Part shown: one piece after another, positions 26,510 to 35,988 of the stretch
Layout: each line of letters begins with the position of its first letter
Position numbering within the stretch: the first letter of the stretch is position 1
Source: Anaerolineae bacterium
Lineage (GTDB): Bacteria; Chloroflexota; Anaerolineae; Anaerolineales; Anaerolineaceae
Direction: 5' to 3'
DNA length: 64,000 nucleotides
Assembly (NCBI GenBank): GCA_013314735.1
Contig: JABUFD010000001.1
Coordinates: 1,273,623-1,337,622, forward strand
Translations under genes and position numbers: made by a program
Notes under the pieces: model-generated
Databases searched by the model: none
Seen by the model: only the letters and a program-made list of their open reading frames with translations
Told to the model about the DNA's origin: nothing

Positions 26510-27082
26510 CTAAAACGCGAATGGGATGTACGAATTCACCAATGGAATCAGAGTTGGCAGCCAAACAACCATGACGCCCCCCGAAATCAGCCCAATGACA
26601 ACACCCGCGATTACATCAGACAGGTAATGTACACCAGTAATCACACGTGCCACGCATACCAGCGGTGCCCATAACAATAACAGCAAGCTGAACCATAATG
26701 GAGCCACCGCCCAACTCACCACAGCGATGAGGACCATACGTGCGGCATGCCCCGACGGGAATGAGTGTGGGTCAGTGCTGCGGTAAATTTCACCCCAATC
26801 CCCATCCGGCCTTTTCCTGCGAATTAAGAACTTGATAGCCAGGACAATCACAGCTTCCAGCAACAGGCTGAAGGCAAGGACTCCACTCGCGCGATGCCAG
26901 GTTGGTGACAGCCAGATTCCTGCCAACCAGATCGGAAACAGAGCAGCCAGCCACCACCATGAATCACCGCTGTGTGCCAGAAAAACTGCCACATTCCACC
27001 ATCGGCCTTGGCCAGGCTCTAGTCGCAAAGCGGCGCTTTTATCTACATCCCAATCAAGAATCTTCTTTACCCACGACTTCAA
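26510..27082 (-). CDS. PAP2-family membrane phosphatase
   Basis: The 190-residue membrane protein has the three acid phosphatase motifs KFLIRRKRPDGDW (~84), FPSGHAARM (~107) and GVHYLSDVIAG (~151), and five or six membrane helices. It would dephosphorylate lipid phosphates such as undecaprenyl diphosphate or phosphatidate on the outer face. The start is TTG at 27082, supported by GAGGTGA six bases upstream. Confidence 0.88.
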   Translation of the reverse strand: MKSWVKKILDWDVDKSAALRLEPGQGRWWNVAVFLAHSGDSWWWLAALFPIWLAGIWLSPTWHRASGVLAFSLLLEAVIVLAIKFLIRRKRPDGDWGEIYRSTDPHSFPSGHAARMVLIAVVSWAVAPLWFSLLLLLWAPLVCVARVITGVHYLSDVIAGVVIGLISGGVMVVWLPTLIPLVNSYIPFAF

Positions 27083-27160
27083 AAGTATTCACCTCGACAA
27101 CTCGCCAAGTTGAAAGTATATCACAGCCCAGGCGGTTACAATTTTCAAATTCATCTCTGC

Positions 27161-27166
27161 TATAAT
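27161..27166 (+). promoter_or_regulatory. -10 box upstream of the alpha-2-macroglobulin gene
   Basis: TATAAT lies about 40 bases before the proposed ATG 27202. A weak TTACAA lies 19 bases upstream. If it is used, the in-frame TTG at 27175 would be at the RNA end and is unlikely to be the start. Confidence 0.4.
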
Positions 27167-27201
27167 CATCACAATTGGTTTCCGGGGAGTTATGCTCCAG
27201 A

Positions 27202-30200
27202 ATGGCAGGCAAACCCAAAAAAAAAATGTACAATCGCATCATTGAAATGAACTATCTATCAACCAACAAGAAACCGGGATTTCGTCAGCTTCTGCCAGAA
27301 TGCTTCCCCCTGTGGATTCTGTTTCTCTCTCTTTTCATCATCACGGGGTGCATTGGTCAGCCACAGCTGGAATCAACCCCGGAGGTAGTCAATACAGCAA
27401 GCCCAACGGCTACAACGCTCCCACCAACACCAACCCTGCCGCCCTTTGCCCCCACTGTGTTAAGCATTACGCCCCGGCAAGACAGTACGGTTCCCTTGAA
27501 TTCCCCTTTTCTATTACGGTTCAATCAGCCTATGGATGTTGACAGTGTGGAACAAGGGTTCAGCTTCGCACCGGATGTCGGTGGAACAATCACCTGGCTG
27601 GATGATTCCACAATGGAATTTGTACCTGACATTCCACTTCAAATGTCAGGTCATTACACCATAACGCTTGCCAATAGTATAAAAAGCAAGCTGGGTACCT
27701 CCGCTGGTGCAGGGCAATCGTTTAACTTTTCAACAGTAGGTCCCCTTGAAATCACCCAGTTTTCACCAGATAACAATGCTATCGATGTCGATACCTCAGC
27801 AGCCATTTGGGTAGCCTTCAACCAACCCATTGTTGACCTATCGCATGAAAACAACCCAGAGGCATTTGCCATTTCACCCGAAGTACCTGGCATCGGCCGT
27901 TGGGCAGGAGAGAGCATTTACATTTTTTATCCTGCCTCACCCATGCTGGGATCCACGCAATATACTGTTCAGGTGAATCAATCACTGACTGCATCCTCCG
28001 GGGCATTTTTCATACAGCAACCCAAAAATTTCGAATTCAGCACCACATCACCGCAGTTGATTGGCATCAATCCGCCCCAGGCATCGGAGCTGGAAGGGCA
28101 ACCCACCATCTCTATCCAATTTAACCAGGCAATGTCGCCAGAGTCTGTGGAGAGCGCCTTGAGCTTGGTGGATTCACATGGGACAGCAACAGCAGTAAAC
28201 ACGGACTGGTCGCAGGAGGACACCCTGTTGCTGGTAACCCCAGTGGATGATTTGACTCGAGGAAGCACATATACCCTTGCCATTAATACATCAGCGAAAA
28301 GTAAAGGCGGCATATCGATCAATGATGAGATACTGGTCTATTACGCCACAGTTCCACTGTTGACCGTAGATGAGTTACCCAATCCTTCACTCGAAATCCG
28401 CCACGATGGTTATGCTGAACTTACCTTTCAATTTAACCTTTCCCTGGAACCGGGGCAGGATTTTAACGGCCTGATCGACATCCGGCCTTACACGCCAGAT
28501 AACCTCCAGGCTGAGCTCTCTGAAGATGGTAAGAAACTGACGTATAGCGGTTACTTCCGACCGGCAACCTTTTTTTCATACGCCATTTCCCCCGATCTTA
28601 AAGATGCCTGGGGAAAAACATTGGGAAGCGGGATATTCAAACGATTCGCAACCACCACGCCTCCCACAACCCTGAAAATCGATGCCCTGGAAAATGACTT
28701 CCCGTTTCTATTTATTCCGATTCAAGATATCAGCATTCCGGCGGAAACCACAAATATCCGACGTGTCGATTTTCAATCAGCACCCATTTCTGTCGAAGAG
28801 TTTTCCATGCTGGCTGATGCGGATCAGGCGACCCGCAGTGCGTGGCAGCCAACGTTTGATCGCACCTGGCACAGGATCATTTCTCCGTACCTCATTAATG
28901 CCGCCCTCCCAACGGAACTTTCACTGGCACCTGCAAACCAGTCACTAGATCCGGGTTTGTATTATTTCACCATCAATTCAACAGAATTTAAAGACGATCG
29001 CCCCCCGATCGTACTGCTGGCAGCCGTGGCTCAAAGCCACCTGGCCATTAAGTATAATGCAGGAGAAATGTTGATCTGGGCCGTGGATATGGTGAATAAT
29101 GAAACCATATCCAATGCTCCCATCGTCCTGTATGACAGCAATGGTCAAATCATCAATGGCGGATCAACAGATGCGCGTGGTATTCTGAAGCTGGACAAAC
29201 CTCAAGCCTATTCCGAACAATCTCGCTTTTACATAATGATGCACCAACCCGGGCACCCATTGTTTGGTTTTGCCATGACGGATGATCAGAAAATGGTTGT
29301 CAACGAATCCGCCCAACTCATGGTGCCGCCTGCAACCGGGATGCTTCTGACCGATAAACCGGTTTATTTGCCTGGCGAAAATATCAAATTTGAAGTTCTT
29401 TTTTCTCCCGACACAATATCCTCTCTGCCAGAATTGATCGAAGTTCAATTGGCACTGGAGTCTCAGGAGGGCTTGCTTCCCATCCAGAGTGTTTATCTCG
29501 AAGATATCGAATCCGCTTCTGTACGCAGCAACCTGCAAATTCCCGAAGGTCTACCGCCTGGCAATTACCATCTTGGGGTTGTCACATTACCGATCTCTCG
29601 GACAATTCCCATCGGAACCGCATTCGACACATCGGCTTTGTTATCTGTGGAGATGGATACCTCTGAATCCCTGACCTTTGCAAACCCACTCACAGGAGCA
29701 GTGTTCTTGCGCTACCCGTTTGGCGCCCCGATTGCGGATATACCTATTTCATGGCAGGCTTCTGCATCTCTTTCAAATTCGGGTGATACGCCTGGCAGAA
29801 CAGCCGAGGCAGGCTTGCAGAATTTCGATCCAAATGCCACCCCAAAGGGAGGTGAATTTTTCCTCGCCGCTGGAACTTGTTTCTCTGACCAATATGGCAA
29901 GTGTGATATCGATCTGCCAAGCCTGCTTGCTGATTCGAGATTTAACTCTTCCTACACCTATTCATTGATCCTGTCAGCCACGGCTGAAATCGACAGCGCC
30001 GATGCAATGATCACTACCACCAGAACCATAGAAATTCATCCGGATAATTTTTTGATCGAAATAATACAGGAAGAATGGGGTGGAGAGGCTGGCGTGGAAC
30101 AGGGTTTTGAAATCCGAACTTTCGATTATGCCGGAAACATACTTACGAACATTGCACTGGAGGCTTCCTTTCAGCATGTCAGTTCCCGCCCGGAACCAGT

Positions 30201-33105
30201 TTCAGTGGGTGGCTCGTTGGAAACTCTGGAAGTGTTTGATTATTTGCAGGTATCGTCATCCAGCTTCAGCACAGATAACAACGGATATGCAAGGCTGTTA
30301 TTCACCCCCCAACAACCGGGAGTATATCGAGTGCTGGTTAATGGCAGTGTTGCCGCCAGCGATCTGTGGCTTTGGGTTGGTGGTCCTGGCGAGGCAGAAT
30401 GGATTCCAGCGGGAAGAAATACTATCGCAATCAGTGTAGATCGTAAGGAATATACCAATGCTGACACAGCCCAGGTGCTCATACCCAACCCATTCGTGGG
30501 TACTGCCACTGCCCTGGTGACCCTGGAAACAACAGATATCCTCCGAGAACAAGTGTTGACAATCGAAGGCAGCAGTGATAAATTAGCCATCCCCTTATCT
30601 GATATCCCGGCACCGGGGGCAGTATTATCAGTTGTGATCCACGGCATCACCAAAGAGGGCCTGCCGGATGTCATATCTGGCACTGCAATTTTGCGCATTA
30701 AACATGCAGATGACAGCATTGATTTAAACGTAGTGACTACGCACAAACCCGAAGACTCAACAGTCCGCCTTCAGATCACATCAAACCAAGCGGATGGCAA
30801 TCCCCAACCGGCAAATATGACTTTGATCGCGCTTCCCCGAGAATGGTTGTACGCTGTTGATCATCTGTCATTGGTTCAGGCCATGCCGTCCAACCTTCAT
30901 CATGGATTTGATTTGAGCCTGCCAATCTCAGATTACGCCAGAAATATGCCGAATGAAGGTGGCAAGATTGATATTTACCAGGAATCAATCCAGCATCTCC
31001 TGCCAGGAATACCAGAACTTTCCAAACACGATGCCATCTGGATTTCTGGCTTTTCAACCGATGAGAACGGTCTGGTCTATGTTGAATTCCCGGTCAATCT
31101 GCTCTATCAAAGCTACATGGTGTATATCGTTGCCCATACCAGCAGCCAAACCACCCAAACGGAAATTGAAGTACCCACATCCCCGGAGCAAATCATCCAG
31201 GTTCATCTGCCGGAATTTGTCCGGCATGGAGATCAAGTTGGCGTGACCGCAGAAATACTGGCGCCACAATGGATCAACGGTTCGGGATCCATCGAGATTG
31301 CTGCTGAAGGATTCATCCTCGATCAACCTGACCAGGCAGAACAAATTTTGCAATTGGATAGCAACGGTAAACAATGGGTTCGATGGTACGGTACAGTCAC
31401 TGGCATATCTGAGGTGACTCTAACCGTAACTGCGACATCTGGTTCAGAAACAAGCGAAGCGGTTGGCACAATTCCTGTTTTCACCCCCACTGACACACAT
31501 GTAATGGAAGGTGTGATTTCAAGTGCCGCCACCCAGATGCTGCAGGTGAATCCTATGGATGCCAATCAAGACGAAGAACAGACATGGGAATTGACCCTGT
31601 ATCCAAACCTCGAAAGCTACCTGGTTGACCGTGCCAATAGTGTAATTGATCAACCGATCCCACCTTCAGCCAGCGCCATGGCTGCACAGTTGTTGGTCTA
31701 TGCCAGTTTGAAAACAAAAGCAACGGAATTGGAGTGGGACATTCCTGCCATCGATCATTACGAAGAAGATCAGCTTCCCCAAACATTGGAAAAGCTGGAG
31801 GAATACCAGAATCCAGACGGAAGCTGGGGGAATCTTCCAGGTCTGGCCAGCGATGCGAACCTGACAGCATTCATTATTTATAGCCTGCAGGAGCTCCAGC
31901 AAACTACACCGAACCCCTCGATTCCATTGATGGTGGAACAAGGCCTCCTTTACCTCGAAATTACCTCACCGTCGCCAGCTGACCTGATCCCGAATGACTA
32001 TGAATCTGCCGCATTCATCGACCTTTTGAGGTTCAGGGCAGATTCTCTGCCTTTATACACCGACATCCTGCTGACAGACCTCGAATCAGGCTCCCCGGCC
32101 ACATTCGCCTGGTTATTGCAAACCTTACCAGACTCCATGGAAATGAATGACACCCGCAGCCAACTGGAAACCCGCCTCACTGAATCGACAGTACCGGGTG
32201 GATATGGTGTATCCTGGTACCCCAAGTTATTGACATCCGCGGACACTATCTCAAGTTATACCGCAAAAGTTTTGTTGGGATACCCAGCCACCAAACCAGG
32301 CGAGGCATATACAGGCGATATCGTGAAAAATATCCTGCTGGCTGATGCGTCAGAAATGCTCTCCCATACCCAGGAAGCCTGGATTCTGCATGCAGCGATT
32401 AAGGTTTCGCAGCCCATCGTCACCGATTACCACTACATTGCTGTGGTAAACAACACCACAGTATTGGAAGGTAATGCGCAGAATGGGATATCATCCCCGG
32501 TAAGTATCACTTTGAATGATCTGGAGGCAATGAGCACCGGGGGATACTGGTTGACAATCACGCGCCAGAAAGGAACCGGAGACTTGTATTATCTCCTGCG
32601 GCAAAGTCAACCGATATCGATCTCAAATGCAAAGCACCGAAATCAAGCTTTTTCAATCAGTCGCACCTATCAATACCTGGGTGACGATTGTAGACCAGGT
32701 AATTGTTCGGAAGATCAGGTTTTTCAAATGGACTCTACCGAATTGCCAATACAGGTTCGCCTGCAAATCACTATCTCAGAACAGGTACAACACCTTTTCA
32801 TCTCAGATCCATTGATGCCTGGCGCTTCCTTCAGTCCACCGGCTGACGTGGAATGGCTATTTACCACCCGGTCCATTAATCCGCTTCAATTTGGCCTGTC
32901 GCAGGATGTGTTTTCGTCACCGTTCATCAACAAAGATTCGGTAGAATGGTATGCGGTCTCGTTGGAACCAGGAACATACATCCTGACCTACTATATCATG
33001 CCTGGCAATCCGGGAATATTTAAACTGCCTCCGGCGCAAGCCTGGCAGGAAAAAAAACCCGGGCTGGCTGCAGCCTCTGCGGTTTCTACCATCGAAATTC
33101 AATGA
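27202..33105 (+). CDS. Alpha-2-macroglobulin-like giant lipoprotein, thioester motif degenerate
   Basis: The product is about 1,967 residues. A lipobox (IITGC) ends the signal peptide, then a Pro/Thr linker and several Big_5/MG-like beta domains (residues ~90-480). Macroglobulin repeats follow (LLTDKPVYLPGENIKFEVLF near ~715), then the A2M domain (KHDAIWISGFSTDENGLVYV, ~1275) and an alpha-helical thioester-domain region with NPDGSWGNLPGLASDANLTA (~1540). Bacterial A2Ms trap foreign proteases in the periplasm or envelope. The position expected for CxEQ reads VIDQ (31642-31653), so no thioester Cys is present. Candidate starts are ATG 27202, 27226 and 27247. No partner PBP1c gene is nearby. Confidence 0.85.
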   Translation: MAGKPKKKMYNRIIEMNYLSTNKKPGFRQLLPECFPLWILFLSLFIITGCIGQPQLESTPEVVNTASPTATTLPPTPTLPPFAPTVLSITPRQDSTVPLNSPFLLRFNQPMDVDSVEQGFSFAPDVGGTITWLDDSTMEFVPDIPLQMSGHYTITLANSIKSKLGTSAGAGQSFNFSTVGPLEITQFSPDNNAIDVDTSAAIWVAFNQPIVDLSHENNPEAFAISPEVPGIGRWAGESIYIFYPASPMLGSTQYTVQVNQSLTASSGAFFIQQPKNFEFSTTSPQLIGINPPQASELEGQPTISIQFNQAMSPESVESALSLVDSHGTATAVNTDWSQEDTLLLVTPVDDLTRGSTYTLAINTSAKSKGGISINDEILVYYATVPLLTVDELPNPSLEIRHDGYAELTFQFNLSLEPGQDFNGLIDIRPYTPDNLQAELSEDGKKLTYSGYFRPATFFSYAISPDLKDAWGKTLGSGIFKRFATTTPPTTLKIDALENDFPFLFIPIQDISIPAETTNIRRVDFQSAPISVEEFSMLADADQATRSAWQPTFDRTWHRIISPYLINAALPTELSLAPANQSLDPGLYYFTINSTEFKDDRPPIVLLAAVAQSHLAIKYNAGEMLIWAVDMVNNETISNAPIVLYDSNGQIINGGSTDARGILKLDKPQAYSEQSRFYIMMHQPGHPLFGFAMTDDQKMVVNESAQLMVPPATGMLLTDKPVYLPGENIKFEVLFSPDTISSLPELIEVQLALESQEGLLPIQSVYLEDIESASVRSNLQIPEGLPPGNYHLGVVTLPISRTIPIGTAFDTSALLSVEMDTSESLTFANPLTGAVFLRYPFGAPIADIPISWQASASLSNSGDTPGRTAEAGLQNFDPNATPKGGEFFLAAGTCFSDQYGKCDIDLPSLLADSRFNSSYTYSLILSATAEIDSADAMITTTRTIEIHPDNFLIEIIQEEWGGEAGVEQGFEIRTFDYAGNILTNIALEASFQHVSSRPEPVSVGGSLETLEVFDYLQVSSSSFSTDNNGYARLLFTPQQPGVYRVLVNGSVAASDLWLWVGGPGEAEWIPAGRNTIAISVDRKEYTNADTAQVLIPNPFVGTATALVTLETTDILREQVLTIEGSSDKLAIPLSDIPAPGAVLSVVIHGITKEGLPDVISGTAILRIKHADDSIDLNVVTTHKPEDSTVRLQITSNQADGNPQPANMTLIALPREWLYAVDHLSLVQAMPSNLHHGFDLSLPISDYARNMPNEGGKIDIYQESIQHLLPGIPELSKHDAIWISGFSTDENGLVYVEFPVNLLYQSYMVYIVAHTSSQTTQTEIEVPTSPEQIIQVHLPEFVRHGDQVGVTAEILAPQWINGSGSIEIAAEGFILDQPDQAEQILQLDSNGKQWVRWYGTVTGISEVTLTVTATSGSETSEAVGTIPVFTPTDTHVMEGVISSAATQMLQVNPMDANQDEEQTWELTLYPNLESYLVDRANSVIDQPIPPSASAMAAQLLVYASLKTKATELEWDIPAIDHYEEDQLPQTLEKLEEYQNPDGSWGNLPGLASDANLTAFIIYSLQELQQTTPNPSIPLMVEQGLLYLEITSPSPADLIPNDYESAAFIDLLRFRADSLPLYTDILLTDLESGSPATFAWLLQTLPDSMEMNDTRSQLETRLTESTVPGGYGVSWYPKLLTSADTISSYTAKVLLGYPATKPGEAYTGDIVKNILLADASEMLSHTQEAWILHAAIKVSQPIVTDYHYIAVVNNTTVLEGNAQNGISSPVSITLNDLEAMSTGGYWLTITRQKGTGDLYYLLRQSQPISISNAKHRNQAFSISRTYQYLGDDCRPGNCSEDQVFQMDSTELPIQVRLQITISEQVQHLFISDPLMPGASFSPPADVEWLFTTRSINPLQFGLSQDVFSSPFINKDSVEWYAVSLEPGTYILTYYIMPGNPGIFKLPPAQAWQEKKPGLAAASAVSTIEIQ

Positions 33106-33117
33106 CAAGGTGATCCT

Positions 33118-33687
33118 ATGCCCGATACCATTCTGGAAACCATCTATCAAAGGCGAAGTGTCCGCCAGTACACGGAGCAACCTGTCGCCAAGGAACTCAT
33201 TACAGAGCTATTGAAGGCTGCTATGGCTGCGCCTTCCGCCTCCAATAGCCAACCATTGGAGTTTCTTGTAATCACAGCATCGGATGTTTTAGATAAAATT
33301 CGCACCAAAATGCGTTTTGCCAACTATAACGCGCCAGCAGCCATTGCTGTTTTGGGAAATCCAGGCATAGCCAACAACTCATCTGGAAAGTATTTCTGGC
33401 AGCAGGACGGCAGTGCAGCGATTGAGAACCTGATGCTGGCCGCGGTTGGTATGGGTTTGGGAACAGTGTGGATTGGAGTCCATCCCATTGCTCCATTTGA
33501 ACGTACCATTTCTCAAATTCTGGGCCTGCCGGAACAGGTTTATCCGTTGGGTCTGGTTTATGTGGGTTACCCCGCAGAAACACCACCGCCACGAACGCAG
33601 TACAATGAAAACGTGATCCATTGGGAGCAATATGAACCCAGAAAACGCAGAAAAAAGAATCGGAACACAAAATACGACCAGGACTGA
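33118..33687 (+). CDS. Nitroreductase family protein
   Basis: The 189-residue FMN-dependent protein has IYQRRSVRQYTEQPV at the start (Arg contacts of FMN), AAPSASNSQPLEFLVIT (~37-53), and AAVGMGLGTVWIGVHP (~108) before VYPLGLVYVGYPAE. These enzymes use NAD(P)H to reduce nitroaromatics, quinones or flavins; the true substrate is unknown. The tail is basic (KRRKKNRNTK). It is adjacent to a second nitroreductase-fold gene. Confidence 0.88.
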   Translation: MPDTILETIYQRRSVRQYTEQPVAKELITELLKAAMAAPSASNSQPLEFLVITASDVLDKIRTKMRFANYNAPAAIAVLGNPGIANNSSGKYFWQQDGSAAIENLMLAAVGMGLGTVWIGVHPIAPFERTISQILGLPEQVYPLGLVYVGYPAETPPPRTQYNENVIHWEQYEPRKRRKKNRNTKYDQD

Positions 33688-33700
33688 AAGGAGTCAGAGC

Positions 33701-34273
33701 ATGAATTTCGAGGAGTTAATTATAAAAAATCGTAGTTATCGTCGTTTTGACCAGTCGGTGCGAATTACTGATGATTTATTGTTAAAATTTGTGGAATATG
33801 CCCGGTTCTCTCCCTCGGGTTCCAATAAACAGCCATTGAAATTCATCCTGTCCAATCAAACCGAGAAAAATGAACAGATTTTTTCCACCCTCGCATGGGC
33901 TGGTTACCTGAAAGATTGGCAAGGCCCCATCGAAGGTGAACAACCGGCTGCTTACATTATCATTTTACGGGACGGTGCAGTTTCCAATAATGCAGGTGTC
34001 GACCATGGAATTGCTGCACAGTCGATTTTGCTGGGTGCAGTGGCTGCGGGTTTCGGGGGCTGCATGCTGGGTGCAATCAATCGTCCCAAGCTGGCAGAAC
34101 TCCTGAGCATTCCGGAACGATATGAAATCCTTTTGGTGGTCGCCCTTGGGAAACCGGTTGAAACCATCATTCTCGAAGATTGCGCAATTGGGCAGGATAT
34201 CAAGTACTACCGTGATGCCAATCAAAACCACCATGTGCCCAAACGCACCCTGGATGAGTTGATTCTCAGCTGA
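33701..34273 (+). CDS. Nitroreductase family protein, second copy
   Basis: The 190-residue protein starts MNFEELIIKNRSYRRFDQS after AAAGGAG (ATG 33701; an in-frame ATG at 33632 would overlap the previous gene). FMN-type motifs are RFSPSGSNKQPLKFILSN (~38-55) and AAQSILLGAVAAGFGGCMLG (~107-126). It differs strongly from the preceding paralogue, so each may have its own substrate or they may pair. Confidence 0.87.
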   Translation: MNFEELIIKNRSYRRFDQSVRITDDLLLKFVEYARFSPSGSNKQPLKFILSNQTEKNEQIFSTLAWAGYLKDWQGPIEGEQPAAYIIILRDGAVSNNAGVDHGIAAQSILLGAVAAGFGGCMLGAINRPKLAELLSIPERYEILLVVALGKPVETIILEDCAIGQDIKYYRDANQNHHVPKRTLDELILS

Positions 34274-34293
34274 CCAATTGCGCCAGCGGGATC

Positions 34294-34332
34294 AAAAAAA
34301 CACCGGTACAGCGGCGGAAACTGTACCGGTGT
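34294..34332 (-). terminator. Rho-independent terminator of the P5C dehydrogenase gene
   Basis: On the minus strand ACACCGGTACAG pairs with CTGTACCGGTGT (12 base pairs, nine-base loop), followed by seven T. The hairpin may also serve the convergent nitroreductase transcript. Confidence 0.9.
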
Positions 34333-34340
34333 CGCATTTG

Positions 34341-35918
34341 TTAAACCCTTCGGATTAAGGTTCTGCTTTGTTCGTGCATATACAGTTGAACATAGTTAAG
34401 CGCACCAGCTTGCTTTCCACTTGACCCAGAAGCTTTCCAACCGCCGAATCCCTGATAACCAGGCCAGGCCCCAGTGGTGGCTCCCTGGGGGCGATTGGCA
34501 TACGTGACGCCCGCTTCGATATTCTCAAAGAACCATTGGGCTTCCTCTTCTGTGCCATAGAATCCTGCGGTCAACCCGTAATCGACATCATTTGCCAGGT
34601 CCATGGCTTCCTGCAGGCTCTCAACCTTCTCGATAAAAGTGATCGGCAGGAACATTTCGTGTTTCCACAGATAATGATCCCTTTTCACATTGGCCGCAAT
34701 GGTTGGTGCGCAGAAATATCCCTTTGCAAATTCACCGTCCGTTAACACATTTCCACCGGTCAGGATATTTGCATCGTCTTCCAACAGGTCGCCGACGAAT
34801 TTCTGAAAATCCATGTAAGCGCTCCGGTTAATCACCGGTCCCATGAATACTTCGCGCCTGGCTGGTTCTCCCAGTATGGTTGCTTTCGTTTTCTCAACCA
34901 ATTTCTCAACAAGCTCATCATACACCGGCGCTTCTACATAGATCCGGGAACCTGCCGAACATTTCTGCCCCTGCAGCCCAAACGCTGATCGATACAAACC
35001 CATCACTGCCTGCTCAATATCAGCATGTCGGGACACGATGGCAGGATTTTTACCACCCATTTCCATGATAATTGGACGGACATACTTGCCTTGCGCAAAT
35101 GTGCGATAAATGTCCATTCCGACATCGTACGATCCTGTGAATGTGATCCCATCCACATCTTCACTCCGGGTAAGAGCGTTCCCCAAAGTACTCCCAGGCC
35201 CTGTGACGAAATTTACTACACCATCGGGTATTCCTGCATCACGGAAACATTCGGTCAGCAGCCAGGGTGACCACGGCGTGGCGGTAGCTGGCTTGATGAC
35301 AAGAGTATTTCCAGTTACCAGTGCGGTACCGGCAGGCCCGCCGGTTAAGGCGCATGGAAAATTAAAGGGCGAAATGACCAGCCATACACCATACGGACGT
35401 AAAATGGAAATGTTGGTAGCATCATAACCGCTAAGAGGGTCTTTCCCCATCGGTTTTATAAATCCGTTGTTTGCTTCCATCTGGCTGCATGCATACCTGA
35501 TAAGTGCTGCTGTTTCGGCGGCATCACCCAATGCCTCCATCCGGTTCTTCCCAACCTCATAAGTCATGGCGGCAGCGATCTGGTATACGCGTTCGTCGAT
35601 CAATTCAGCCGCTTTTCGTAACAGCGCCACCCGTTTCTGCCAGCTTGTTTTCGACCACATTGGGAAAGCAGCCTTCGCTGCCGCAATCGCATCCTGCGCA
35701 TCTGGGGCTGTTCCCTTTTGGAAAACACCCAGCACAACATCTGTATTAACCGGGGAGCGTAGTTCAAACTTCTCCTGTGAATACCGTTCTCTACCGCCAA
35801 TCAACATCGGGTACTCCTTACCCAGAGTCGCCTGGAAACCTGTAAATGCGGCTTCAAACTTTGTGTGAAGCTCTTCAGGCGGGTTGAACATTGTGGCGTA
35901 AGTTAACTCAAATGCCAT
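34341..35918 (-). CDS. pruA: L-glutamate gamma-semialdehyde (1-pyrroline-5-carboxylate) dehydrogenase
   Basis: The 525-residue aldehyde dehydrogenase shows the RocA/PruA type start (FNPPEELHTKFEAAF) and NFPCALTGGPAGTALVTGN (~190). FTGSYDVGMDIYRTFA and the Glu in IIMEMGGKNPAIV (~285) follow, then the catalytic Cys in FGLQGQKCSAGSRIYVEA (~320). It converts glutamate semialdehyde to glutamate with NAD+, ending proline or ornithine/arginine breakdown. There is no proline dehydrogenase domain or gene here. ATG follows AAAGGAG. Confidence 0.92.
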   Translation of the reverse strand: MAFELTYATMFNPPEELHTKFEAAFTGFQATLGKEYPMLIGGRERYSQEKFELRSPVNTDVVLGVFQKGTAPDAQDAIAAAKAAFPMWSKTSWQKRVALLRKAAELIDERVYQIAAAMTYEVGKNRMEALGDAAETAALIRYACSQMEANNGFIKPMGKDPLSGYDATNISILRPYGVWLVISPFNFPCALTGGPAGTALVTGNTLVIKPATATPWSPWLLTECFRDAGIPDGVVNFVTGPGSTLGNALTRSEDVDGITFTGSYDVGMDIYRTFAQGKYVRPIIMEMGGKNPAIVSRHADIEQAVMGLYRSAFGLQGQKCSAGSRIYVEAPVYDELVEKLVEKTKATILGEPARREVFMGPVINRSAYMDFQKFVGDLLEDDANILTGGNVLTDGEFAKGYFCAPTIAANVKRDHYLWKHEMFLPITFIEKVESLQEAMDLANDVDYGLTAGFYGTEEEAQWFFENIEAGVTYANRPQGATTGAWPGYQGFGGWKASGSSGKQAGALNYVQLYMHEQSRTLIRRV

Positions 35919-35988
35919 GGTGATTTACTCCTTTGCCAATTGCTTACCCGGGGGTTAATAATATTACTGTCCCGGAAATTTAAGGTGA

